Shown: one piece after another, positions 33,367 through 41,329 of the stretch | Layout of the letters: each line of letters starts with the position of its first letter | How positions within the stretch are numbered: the first letter of the stretch is position 1 | Assembly (NCBI RefSeq): GCF_965118635.1 | Contig: NZ_CBCPHV010000005.1 | Location: forward strand, 209,175-273,174 | DNA from: Empedobacter brevis_A | GTDB lineage: Bacteria > Bacteroidota > Bacteroidia > Flavobacteriales > Weeksellaceae | DNA: 64,000 nt | Reading direction: 5' to 3' | Translations under genes and position numbers: made by a program | The notes under the pieces: generated by a model | Seen by the model: the letters and a program-made list of their open reading frames with translations, nothing else | What the model was told of the DNA's origin: nothing | Databases searched by the model: none

Positions 33367-35115
33367 CTAAAAGTTTTTTTTTCCTAAATTCACATTTTCA
33401 GGAGAAGTAAATCCCAAACGTTTGATCTGTTTTATTTCAATTCCTTTTCCCTCTTTCAAATTTTCATTAATATCTACAGGTAAAATTCCGTCAACATCAA
33501 TTGCGCCAAAAATAACTTGTGCCGCTGCTATTTGCGCATCTTTGGTATTTTGATAATGAATTGTAACAGCATCTATATTTGATAAATCTAAATCTTTCAA
33601 ACCATAAGGGCTTGTAAATAATGAAAAGATTTTCTTTTTGTTTTTTGGTAATGCTTTTAAAATTGCTTTTGAATTTTCTGATAATTTATATGGTTTATAA
33701 ACCGTTTCATTCGATAAAAATGCACCCGAAATAATTACATCATAATCATTCAATAAATTGACTTGATTTGGATTTGTAATTTTCACCAATTCTACATTTG
33801 TATATTTTTGTAAATGTGTCAAAAATTGCTCATAATCAGTTTGTTCAAGTGGAACGAATGCGATTTTTTGATTCAATTTTTTAATTGGTAAAACTTTGTG
33901 TTCATTCTTTACAACTGTCGAAGCTTTCTCGAAAATCTTAGTTGTAAGAGCCAAATTTTCAGCAGAGTTTAAATCTTCTAAAACATTTACCGGATTTAAT
34001 GTTTTAACTTCATTCAAACCTGTGATATATTTCGCCATCAAGATTTTCTTTACACTTTCTTCTAAACGTGCTTCAGAAATTTGACCTTTGTTTATCGCAT
34101 CAATTATTTTTTGTTTACCAACATGTACATTTTGTGAAAATAATAAAATATCATTTCCTGCTATAAATGCTCTATAATCAACATCTCCAGGAGGAAACAT
34201 TTTTGCAACACCATCCATATTCAATGCATCTGTAATCACAATTCCTTTGAACTGTAATTCTCCTTTCAAATAATCTGTAATGATTTTTTTAGATAAAGTA
34301 GATGGAATTTTTGGATCTGGCTCCAAAGCCGGAACATTAAGATGCGCAACCATTATTGATTGTACACCAGCTTCAATCATTTTTTTAAAAGGTGCAATAT
34401 GATATTTTTCTAAATCTAATTTATTATCTGGAATTAAAGGCAAAACTTTGTGCGAATCTTGGTCTGTATTTCCATGTCCAGGAAAGTGTTTTGCTGAAGA
34501 CAAAACATTTTGCTCACGCATTCCTTCCATGTAAGCAATTCCTTTTTCTGCTACACGATTTGGATTTGAACCAAAAGAACGATTTCCAATAATTGGATTA
34601 TTCGGATTTACATTAACATCAATCGATGGTGAAAAATTGAACTGAACTCCAACTCTGTTTGCTTGTAAACCAATTTGTTTCCCAACTTGATATACTAATT
34701 TATTCTCGCGCAAAGCTCCAAGTGTCATATTCCAAGGAAAACGTTCCACTCCTTTTAATCGCATTGCTAATCCCCATTCTGCATCCATTCCAATCAACAA
34801 TGGAATTTTAGAAATTGATTGAAATTTATTTGTCAATTCTATTTGATGAGCTGCTTGATCTTGCATAAAAATCAAACCACCGATGTGTTCTTCTTGAATT
34901 AATTTTAAAATTTCATTTTCATGTGCTGCATCTCTATTTGAGTAAGCTGCAACTATAAATAACTGACCAACTTTCTCTTCTAAAGACATTGAATTGTACT
35001 TTTCATCAACCCATTTCATTTGGATAGAATCTTTATACAATGGAGAAATTTGTTGTGCTTTAGAGGCAATAGGTAAAATAATTATTAAGAATATGTATGA
35101 TATTATTTTTTTCAT
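33367..35115 (-). CDS. Glycoside hydrolase family 3 (NagZ-like), 5' half of a frameshifted fusion gene
   Basis: A 582-residue GH3 protein from the ATG at 35115, which starts the signal peptide MKKIISYIFLIIILPIASKA; an ATG 45 bp upstream gives a less natural leader. The NagZ His-Asp motif is KHFPGHGNTDQDSH and the nucleophile Asp is in VITDALNMDG. A GH3 C-terminal domain follows (about 400-560). NagZ-type enzymes release GlcNAc from peptidoglycan fragments. The frame ends LGKKNF just after an A9 run, where the beta-lactamase-fold domain should begin, so the natural product is probably the fusion. Confidence 0.85.
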   Translation of the reverse strand: MKKIISYIFLIIILPIASKAQQISPLYKDSIQMKWVDEKYNSMSLEEKVGQLFIVAAYSNRDAAHENEILKLIQEEHIGGLIFMQDQAAHQIELTNKFQSISKIPLLIGMDAEWGLAMRLKGVERFPWNMTLGALRENKLVYQVGKQIGLQANRVGVQFNFSPSIDVNVNPNNPIIGNRSFGSNPNRVAEKGIAYMEGMREQNVLSSAKHFPGHGNTDQDSHKVLPLIPDNKLDLEKYHIAPFKKMIEAGVQSIMVAHLNVPALEPDPKIPSTLSKKIITDYLKGELQFKGIVITDALNMDGVAKMFPPGDVDYRAFIAGNDILLFSQNVHVGKQKIIDAINKGQISEARLEESVKKILMAKYITGLNEVKTLNPVNVLEDLNSAENLALTTKIFEKASTVVKNEHKVLPIKKLNQKIAFVPLEQTDYEQFLTHLQKYTNVELVKITNPNQVNLLNDYDVIISGAFLSNETVYKPYKLSENSKAILKALPKNKKKIFSLFTSPYGLKDLDLSNIDAVTIHYQNTKDAQIAAAQVIFGAIDVDGILPVDINENLKEGKGIEIKQIKRLGFTSPENVNLGKKNF

Positions 35116-35226
35116 TCCAGAATAAATTAATTTTGTATGTTTTTTCTTTTGTAGAGACATTTTTTAATAGGCTTAACTGTTAGGATTGGTAAATTTATAG
35201 TAAATTGTCAAATTAAATAAAATTAT

Positions 35227-36306
35227 ATGAGTATTTTCAGTGTTGTACAGGATAGTATGCTAAATCATCCTGGACTAATAGCTGTTTTTGGAGTCGCAGT
35301 AATTATTATGTTGCTGTTGGATTTAGGTGTTTTTAATAAAAATGCGCATGCTGTTTCGAATAAAGAAGCACTTACTTGGACAATCGTTTGGATCTCCTTA
35401 GCAATGGTTTTTAGTGGAGTAATTTATTTCGTATTCAAACAAGCTGATGGACATGCATTTGCATTAAATAAATTTTCACAATTCCAAGCTGCCTATTGGA
35501 TAGAAAAAGCTTTATCTGTTGATAATTTGTTTGTGTTTATACTTGTTTTTGGTTTCTTCAAAATTCCGAAAGAATATCAACACAAAGTACTTTTTTGGGG
35601 TATTTTAGGAGCACTTTTCTTTAGAGCAATCTTTATTTTTGCAGGAGTTGAATTAATTAAAATGACTTATTTACCAGCTTTTTCTATTGGAGATTGGCAT
35701 TTTAATCTTGGTGAAGATGCCACACATGCAAACTTTGAAGCCAAGCAATTCTTCAGACCAAATGTTGTATTAACGCTTTTTGGATTCTTTTTAATTGTTG
35801 CTGGAATAAAATCATGGAAATCAAGTGATGAAGATGAAAATCAAGATTTATCTCAAAATTTCGGTGTTAAATTGGTACATAAATTTTTCAAAGTCACACC
35901 AAACTTTGATGGCGATAAGTTCTTTAGCATTCAAAACGGAATAAGAATGGCTACACCGCTTTTTGTCGCTTTAATGGTAATTGAAGTAACAGATTTAGTT
36001 TTTGCTGTAGATAGCATTCCTGCTATTTTTGCTGTTGCTCCAGACGATCCTTTTATTCTTTATTCTTCTAATATTTTTGCAATTTTAGGCTTACGTTCAT
36101 TGTATTTCTTATTGGCAAACTCAATGGATAAATTCAATAAACTACATTATGGTTTAGCAATTATTTTGAGCTTTATCGGAATAAAAATGATTATCATGCC
36201 TTTCTATCATTTCGAATCAACAGTTTCTCTTTCTATAATTGGTGGCGTTTTACTAATCACAATTATTTGGTCGCTAATATCGAATAAATCCGAAATTTCT
36301 AAATAA
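35227..36306 (+). CDS. TerC/Alx-family membrane protein
   Basis: A 359-residue polytopic protein of the TerC family (eight or nine helices). AYWIEKALSVDNLFVFILVF and ALMVIEVTDLVFAVDSIPAI are the two signature blocks with membrane-embedded acidic residues. Relatives (Alx/MntE-like, TerC) act in manganese export or tellurium resistance and help metalate secreted enzymes. Length and layout match Alx-like members with a long central loop (about 190-230). Monocistronic with a strong terminator. The substrate is inferred as Mn2+. Confidence 0.9.
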   Translation: MSIFSVVQDSMLNHPGLIAVFGVAVIIMLLLDLGVFNKNAHAVSNKEALTWTIVWISLAMVFSGVIYFVFKQADGHAFALNKFSQFQAAYWIEKALSVDNLFVFILVFGFFKIPKEYQHKVLFWGILGALFFRAIFIFAGVELIKMTYLPAFSIGDWHFNLGEDATHANFEAKQFFRPNVVLTLFGFFLIVAGIKSWKSSDEDENQDLSQNFGVKLVHKFFKVTPNFDGDKFFSIQNGIRMATPLFVALMVIEVTDLVFAVDSIPAIFAVAPDDPFILYSSNIFAILGLRSLYFLLANSMDKFNKLHYGLAIILSFIGIKMIIMPFYHFESTVSLSIIGGVLLITIIWSLISNKSEISK

Positions 36307-36308
36307 AC

Positions 36309-36340
36309 AAAAAGGTCGCTCAATGAGCGACCTTTTTTTA
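36309..36340. terminator. Bidirectional terminator between terC and the cytochrome gene
   Basis: A 14-bp stem (core AAGGTCGCTCA/TGAGCGACCTT) with a 1-nt loop and A/T runs. Confidence 0.9.
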
Positions 36341-36355
36341 TTCTATTTTATAATC

Positions 36356-36859
36356 TTATTTTGATTTCTTCGTTGCCTCTTTCAATGGCTTAGTTACTTC
36401 AGAAACACTTTTCACTTCAGTTTCGTCTTTCAATTCCTTCAATGATTTTGTAGGACTTTCGTTTCCTCTGTGGCACATCGTACATGTTACAACATTAATC
36501 ATTTCTGGATTTTTTGCGTTTTCCCAATTGAAATTTTTTGCATTTATATCACGAGTCATCTTTATCATATAACGTGCAATTTCTTTTTCTTTCTTTGCAT
36601 CGCTTGCAAAATCCATCTTTTTAGTTTCTGGATTTACTGCATGACAATAACTACATTTTACACCTAATGCCTCATTATATCCACTCATCAAACCTTTCAG
36701 GCTATCTTCTGATATATTTTGTGGTAATACTTTTAGGTTTTTCCATTCCGAATTCGAAATCGATTTCCCTGTGTCAATTTGGCGAGAATTTGTAAATGAA
36801 AAAATACTAAACATCAACGCTAAAACTCCCAAAGAAGTCATTATTCTACTTGTTTTCAT
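36356..36859 (-). CDS. Secreted diheme c-type cytochrome
   Basis: A 167-residue protein with an N-terminal signal segment and two haem-binding motifs, CSYCH and CTMCH, about 55 residues apart. The segment LKGLMSGYNEALGVKCSYCH resembles the photosynthetic-reaction-centre-type cytochrome family found widely in non-phototrophic Bacteroidota. The C-terminal tail is Lys/Glu-rich. Expected in the periplasm as an electron carrier; the partner is unknown. Monocistronic. Confidence 0.88.
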   Translation of the reverse strand: MKTSRIMTSLGVLALMFSIFSFTNSRQIDTGKSISNSEWKNLKVLPQNISEDSLKGLMSGYNEALGVKCSYCHAVNPETKKMDFASDAKKEKEIARYMIKMTRDINAKNFNWENAKNPEMINVVTCTMCHRGNESPTKSLKELKDETEVKSVSEVTKPLKEATKKSK

Positions 36860-36964
36860 CTGTAATAAGTTTGTTGCAGAAGTTAAAACAAATATTAAAC
36901 CGAATAGAATACCTTAAAAAATTTAGAATAATTTTAAATTGTTAATCAACTATTATTAAGTCAG

Positions 36965-37879
36965 TTAAAATCTCCAAACCAATAAACGAGAAATTTTATT
37001 TCCTTGTTGCATATTTACAATTCGATAATCTCTTACTTTTTCGCGTTTTAAAATTCCTTCTAAAATACGAACATTCTCTTTTCTAGAAACTAATGTTGTA
37101 AACCATTTTACTTGGTGTTTGTAATCAGTACTTTCTTTTATCATTTTTGTGATAAATAAACGTTCTCCTCCTCTACACCAAAGCTCTGAATTATTTCCAC
37201 CAAAATTTTGAATTGGTTTTTGATCTGATTTTTGACCTAAATTTTTCAGTTTACGCATTGTTTGTTCCATCACTTCTTGATTTGATCTAAAAAATGGTGG
37301 ATTACAAATCGTAATATCAAACTTTTCTCCTTGTTTGATGATATTCTTAAAAATGTTATTTGGATTAAATTGCATTCTAATCTCAACTTTATTACGAAGT
37401 CGAGCATTTTTCTTTACAATTTCTTCCGCATTTTTGAAAGAAGCATAATCTAATTCTGCTCCGACAAAATTCCAATCATATTCATAATTTCCAATTATCG
37501 GATAAATACAATTGGCTCCAACACCAACATCCAAAACTTTTACGTCTTTTCCTCGTGGAATAACACCATCAAAACTTTCGTCTAAAATGTCGGCAACATA
37601 ATGAATGTAATCGGCACGACCAGGAATTGGCGGACACAAATTATCTTTTGGTAATTCCCAATAATCAATATCGTAATACGTTTTCAACAACGCTTTGTTT
37701 AATGCTTTTACAGCATCTCTATCCGAAAAATTAATTGTTGGTTCGTTCTCTTTATTAGGTTTGATATATTTGGAAAGTGGTGAATAAATCGCGCACAATT
37801 TTTCGAAATTATAAGGCGCTAAATGACGATTGCGCGAATGTAATTTTTTTAATTTACTCTTCTTTTCGGGAGTATTCAT
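36965..37879 (-). CDS. rlmF: 23S rRNA (adenine-1618 N6)-methyltransferase
   Basis: RlmF, 304 residues from the ATG at 37879; the open frame can be extended only to a TTG six codons earlier. The N-terminal LHSRNRHLAPYNFEKL is characteristic of RlmF. VLDVGVGANCIYPIIG is the SAM loop and ICNPPFF is the NPPF motif of N6-adenine methyltransferases. It methylates A1618 of 23S rRNA. A TAnnTTTG box ends one base before the ATG, so the transcript is likely leaderless or nearly so. Confidence 0.93.
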   Translation of the reverse strand: MNTPEKKSKLKKLHSRNRHLAPYNFEKLCAIYSPLSKYIKPNKENEPTINFSDRDAVKALNKALLKTYYDIDYWELPKDNLCPPIPGRADYIHYVADILDESFDGVIPRGKDVKVLDVGVGANCIYPIIGNYEYDWNFVGAELDYASFKNAEEIVKKNARLRNKVEIRMQFNPNNIFKNIIKQGEKFDITICNPPFFRSNQEVMEQTMRKLKNLGQKSDQKPIQNFGGNNSELWCRGGERLFITKMIKESTDYKHQVKWFTTLVSRKENVRILEGILKREKVRDYRIVNMQQGNKISRLLVWRF

Positions 37880-37880
37880 A

Positions 37881-37908
37881 CAAAAATATTTATGCAAAAA
37901 TAAGACAA
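37881..37908 (-). promoter_or_regulatory. rlmF promoter overlapping the upstream terminator
   Basis: The minus strand has TTG (37906-37908), 17 bp, then TATTTTTG (37881-37888), one base before the ATG. Another TATTTTTG is at 37895-37902. The TTG lies inside the terminator stem of the cbpA-cbpM operon. Either box gives a leader of 0-12 nt. Confidence 0.55.
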
Positions 37909-37934
37909 CCTTTGCACTAAACTACAAAGGTTGT
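37899..37934 (-). terminator. Terminator of the cbpA-cbpM operon
   Basis: A 10-bp stem ACAACCTTTG/CAAAGGTTGT with a 10-nt loop and a T-rich tail on the minus strand, 12 bp after the cbpM-like stop. Confidence 0.75.
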
Positions 37935-37945
37935 TTTGATTTCGT

Positions 37946-38203
37946 TTATTTTCGTTGCTTTTGTAGCGTTTCAATTTGTTTTAAAAGATGATGAATTACT
38001 TCTAAACCTTCTAAATTAACGCCTAAAGTATAATGAAATTCTATAAATCTTTCGATTAATTTCAAATCATCTTCTTCGATAAAATATTCTTGGTTACGTT
38101 CGTGTAAAACAACCAAATCATTTTTGTATAAATCAATTACAAATTGAGGTTCAATCTCATGATATTTGCTAAACTGAACAACTGATATCGTTACATTTTT
38201 CAT
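37946..38203 (-). CDS. CbpM-like chaperone modulator (MerR-like fold)
   Basis: An 85-residue protein. It is located 4 bp after the CbpA-type DnaJ gene, as in the cbpA-cbpM pair. VSVVQFSKYHEIEPQFVIDL-type helices, an acidic middle (FIEEDDLKLIERFIEFHYTL) and a C-terminal coiled segment (LEGLEVIHHLLKQIETLQKQ) match the CbpM family. CbpM binds the J-domain of CbpA and inhibits it. Called from position and pattern. Confidence 0.8.
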   Translation of the reverse strand: MKNVTISVVQFSKYHEIEPQFVIDLYKNDLVVLHERNQEYFIEEDDLKLIERFIEFHYTLGVNLEGLEVIHHLLKQIETLQKQRK

Positions 38204-38207
38204 GGTT

Positions 38208-39101
38208 TTAAGCTTTTTTAATTGAACGTAATTTCTCGAATAATTCTTTCTCTTCTTCTGATAAATTAGTTGGAGTTTTTATAGAAAATGTTACGTATAA
38301 ATCTCCAAACTGATCATCTTTCTTATAAATTGGTAAACCTTTTCCTTTTAATTTTACCTTTTTATTATTCTCTGTTCCTTCTTTTATCGGAACTTTCACT
38401 TTCCCTGAAAGTGTGTCAATCATTGTTTCTCCACCTAAAATTGCGTCATATAAATCGACCTCAACAGTTTTAGACAAATCTGCTCCATTTACCTGAAATG
38501 ATGTATTATTTACGACATGAAAAGTAATATACAAATCTCCATTTGGACCATTGTTATAACCTTTTCCACCGTGACCTTTTATCTTAATTGTTTGTCCATC
38601 TTCTACTCCAGCAGGAATTGTAATACGAATATTTTTACCATTCACAGCAAAAGTTTGCTTATGAGAAGCCAACGTATCTGTCAAGTTTAGTGTCAAACTG
38701 GCATTTACATCTTGTCCTTTGTAACCAGTTGATCTACTTCTTCCTTCACGTCCAAACATTGAACTAAAAAAATCAGAATAACCATCAAAATCTCCAAAAC
38801 CTTCAGCTCCATCAAAATCACTGTTACTGTATTGATATTGTTGCTGTTGTTGGCGAGCTTTTTCGTATTCTTCTCCATGTTGCCAGTTTTCTCCATACTT
38901 ATCGTATTTTTTACGTTTTTCTGGATCGCTCAACACTTCGTTTGCTTCGTTTAATTGTTTAAATTTTTGTGCAGCTTCTTCGTTATTTGGGTTAAGATCG
39001 GGATGATACTTACGCGCCAATTTTCGATAAGCTTTTTTTATTTCATCTTTTGATGCGGTCTTTTGCAGACCTAATGTTGTATAGTAATCTATAAAAGCCA
39101 T
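38208..39101 (-). CDS. cbpA: CbpA-type DnaJ co-chaperone
   Basis: A 297-residue type II/III J-protein. The J-domain (1-70) has the HPD motif in RKYHPDLNPNNEEAAQKF. A Gln/Tyr- and Gly/Phe-rich linker follows (about 75-130), and the two C-terminal substrate-binding barrels end at 297. The cysteine-rich zinc domain of true DnaJ is absent, as in CbpA. It stimulates DnaK. The upstream region carries a CTGACA motif and a sigma54-like element shared with lon, suggesting stress induction. Confidence 0.92.
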   Translation of the reverse strand: MAFIDYYTTLGLQKTASKDEIKKAYRKLARKYHPDLNPNNEEAAQKFKQLNEANEVLSDPEKRKKYDKYGENWQHGEEYEKARQQQQQYQYSNSDFDGAEGFGDFDGYSDFFSSMFGREGRSRSTGYKGQDVNASLTLNLTDTLASHKQTFAVNGKNIRITIPAGVEDGQTIKIKGHGGKGYNNGPNGDLYITFHVVNNTSFQVNGADLSKTVEVDLYDAILGGETMIDTLSGKVKVPIKEGTENNKKVKLKGKGLPIYKKDDQFGDLYVTFSIKTPTNLSEEEKELFEKLRSIKKA

Positions 39102-39125
39102 AGTAATTTACAAGTTTGTGTTTTA

Positions 39126-39164
39126 ATTTTATCAAAATCGGTTCCAATTTTATCAAAACTGACA
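39126..39164 (-). promoter_or_regulatory. cbpA upstream region: sigma54-like element, direct repeats, TGTCAG
   Basis: The minus strand reads TTGGAACCGATTTTGAT (39131-39147), which fits a -24/-12 spacing. A TGTCAG is upstream at 39159-39164. On the plus strand AATTTTATCAAAA occurs twice (39126-39138, 39146-39158), 20 bp apart. The rest of 39102-39396 holds only A/T-rich sequence. Confidence 0.4.
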
Positions 39165-39384
39165 ATACGGCTTATAGTTTTTAATCTATTGAAACTTTTT
39201 AATATTTTACTTAAAAATAAATAAATTTCTTATGATTATTCATCATTATATATAAAATATTTTTTCATTCTAAACCAATTACAAACTGAAATTAATTCAA
39301 AAAAAAAAGACAATACTTCTTCAATGAAATATATGAATGATCGTTTGAAATTTATTTCACTTAAATTCACCAAAACATTTTTCG

Positions 39385-39392
39385 TAAATTTG
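39385..39392 (+). promoter_or_regulatory. -7 box of the VF530 gene, predicted leaderless
   Basis: TAAATTTG ends 4 bp before the ATG, in the same geometry and with the same CAAA spacer as at rlmD. The -33 TTG is not at standard spacing. Confidence 0.5.
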
Positions 39393-39396
39393 CAAA

Positions 39397-39618
39397 ATGG
39401 AAAGTCAAAAAAATAATCCATTACATGGAAAACGTTTAGACGATATTATTGAAGAATTGGTCATTTATTATGGTGGTTGGGAAGGTTTGGGAAATCAAAT
39501 TAACATCAAATGTTTTAATGATAATCCTAGTTTGAAATCTTCTTTAAAATTTCTTCGAAAAACCGATTGGGCGCGTAAGAAAGTAGAAGAATTGTACATC
39601 AAAAAAATTGTAAAATAA
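39397..39618 (+). CDS. VF530-family DNA-binding protein
   Basis: A 73-residue protein of the VF530/DUF2132 family: NPLHGKRLDDIIEELVIYYG, GWEGLGNQINIKCF, then SSLKFLRKTDWARKKVEELY. These small proteins have a double-stranded-DNA-binding fold by structure, and their cellular role is unknown. The TAA stop overlaps the ATG of the next gene in TAATG, so the two are coupled. Confidence 0.9.
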   Translation: MESQKNNPLHGKRLDDIIEELVIYYGGWEGLGNQINIKCFNDNPSLKSSLKFLRKTDWARKKVEELYIKKIVK

Positions 39619-40001
39619 TGTCATCTATTCTTGAAGAAAAAATTTTCATTGATTCTGAGCTTTTAACTAATATTGAGGAAGAAAGTCAAGTAATTATACA
39701 TTGTTGTATGATAGCTGACGAGTATGCAAATGCTGCGCGTATTTGGCCTTCAACTTTCATTATTGATAATCAGTCAGGGAAACGTTCTCAATTAGTTTTT
39801 GCTGATGGAATAACGATGTATCCAAATTGGACGTATATAGAAGAAGGTTCTTCTATAAATTTCACTTTAATTTTTAATGGTTTACCGAAGAGTTGTAAAT
39901 CATTCGATTTTATAGAAATTATACCACAAGCTGGAGGATTTGAATATCGAAAAATTATCCGAAATAAAAGCGATGTTTATCATATCCAATTTTCGGAATA
40001 A
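39618..40001 (+). CDS. Conserved flavobacterial hypothetical protein
   Basis: A 127-residue cytoplasmic-looking protein with no signal peptide or membrane helix. A beta-rich central part (ARIWPSTFIIDNQSGKRSQL, TMYPNWTYIEEGSSINFTLI, SFDFIEIIPQAGGFEYRKI) suggests a beta-sandwich. I do not recognise a named function. It is translationally coupled to VF530 through TAATG and precedes a terminator, so the two form an operon. Confidence 0.65.
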   Translation: MSSILEEKIFIDSELLTNIEEESQVIIHCCMIADEYANAARIWPSTFIIDNQSGKRSQLVFADGITMYPNWTYIEEGSSINFTLIFNGLPKSCKSFDFIEIIPQAGGFEYRKIIRNKSDVYHIQFSE

Positions 40002-40003
40002 AT

Positions 40004-40037
40004 AAAAAAAATCGGTTCATTTCGAACCGATTTTTTT
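40004..40037. terminator. Bidirectional terminator before purD end
   Basis: ATCGGTTC/GAACCGAT stem with a 5-nt loop and long A/T runs, between the plus-strand operon and the convergent purD. Confidence 0.88.
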
Positions 40038-40056
40038 ATGATATAAGCTAAACCTT

Positions 40057-41310
40057 TTATTGAATAATTCCAATGTCTTTACGATAATATTCGTAATCGA
40101 AATGTACTTTCTTAATATTTTCATAAGCCGTTTCACGAGCTTCTTCTAATGTATTTCCTAATCCAACGATATTGATTACACGACCACCAGAAGTTACTAT
40201 TTCATCTCCTGTTAATTTAGCTCCAGCAATAAAGTTGGGACAAGTTACATTTTCTAATCCACGAATCTCAAAACCTTTTTCATAATTTCCTGGATATCCT
40301 CCTGAAACCATTACGACGCAACAAGCATGCTGTTTTTTGAAATTCAAATCGAAATCTTCTCCTTTTATTGCTTTATTTACAACATCAGCCAAATCGTTTT
40401 CTAACAATGGCAAAGTTGTTTGCGTTTCTGGATCTCCCATTCTTAGGTTATATTCTAACAAATAAACACCCTTCGTAGTAATCATCAATCCGAAGAAAAT
40501 AACTCCTGCAAATTCTAATCCTTCCTTGATTAAACCACATTTTGTAGGTTCCATAATTTCTTCTTGGAACATTCTGAAATGTTCTTCAGTAAACAATGGA
40601 TTTGGAGCTATAACTCCCATTCCACCTGTATTTAATCCAGTTTCTCCTTCTCCAATTTTCTTATGATCTTTTGCAGATACAAATGGAACAATTTTCTTTC
40701 CATTGAAAAAAGATAAAATAGATGCTTCAAAACCTTCTAAATATTCTTCAATAACGACTTCGTTTCCTGCATCTCCAAAAGTTTTATCCTCCATAATTTC
40801 TAATACAGCTTGTTTCGCTTCATCAAAATCTTGGCAAATAATAACTCCTTTTCCTGCAGCTAAACCAGACGCTTTCACAACAATAGGATATTCTTGTTCT
40901 TTTAAATAATCAATCGCCAACATTGGTCCTTGAAAATTCTTATATTTTGCTGTTTTCACACCATATTTATTCATAAAATCTTTCGCAAAAGCTTTTGAAG
41001 CTTCTAATTGTGCTGCGGATTTATGCGGTCCGAAAACATTCAAATTTTCTTTCTGAAAAATATCAACAATTCCTTCTGATAATTCTGCTTCTGGACCAAC
41101 AAAAGTTAAATCGATTTGATTTTCTTTCGCAAAATCTTTCATTTCTTCAATCGAAGAAATTGAAACATTTGTTCCGATTTGAGCTGTTCCAGCATTTCCT
41201 GGAATAAAAAATAGTTCTAAATCTTGTTCCTTTTTCTTAAAATCTTCTGAAAACTTCCATCCAATAGCATGTTCGCGTCCTCCAGAACCTATTATTAATA
41301 TTTTTGTCAT
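40057..41310 (-). CDS. purD: Phosphoribosylamine-glycine ligase
   Basis: PurD (GARS), 417 residues, makes GAR from phosphoribosylamine and glycine, purine step 2. The ATP-grasp fold shows MTKILIIGSGGREHAIGWKF, VVKASGLAAGKGVIIC, NTGGMGVIAP and YLLEYNLRMGDPETQ. Single-domain bacterial form with normal length. Last gene of purN-purH-purD, 19 bp after purH. Confidence 0.98.
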   Translation of the reverse strand: MTKILIIGSGGREHAIGWKFSEDFKKKEQDLELFFIPGNAGTAQIGTNVSISSIEEMKDFAKENQIDLTFVGPEAELSEGIVDIFQKENLNVFGPHKSAAQLEASKAFAKDFMNKYGVKTAKYKNFQGPMLAIDYLKEQEYPIVVKASGLAAGKGVIICQDFDEAKQAVLEIMEDKTFGDAGNEVVIEEYLEGFEASILSFFNGKKIVPFVSAKDHKKIGEGETGLNTGGMGVIAPNPLFTEEHFRMFQEEIMEPTKCGLIKEGLEFAGVIFFGLMITTKGVYLLEYNLRMGDPETQTTLPLLENDLADVVNKAIKGEDFDLNFKKQHACCVVMVSGGYPGNYEKGFEIRGLENVTCPNFIAGAKLTGDEIVTSGGRVINIVGLGNTLEEARETAYENIKKVHFDYEYYRKDIGIIQ

Positions 41311-41329
41311 TTGTTTTTGTTTTTAATTA

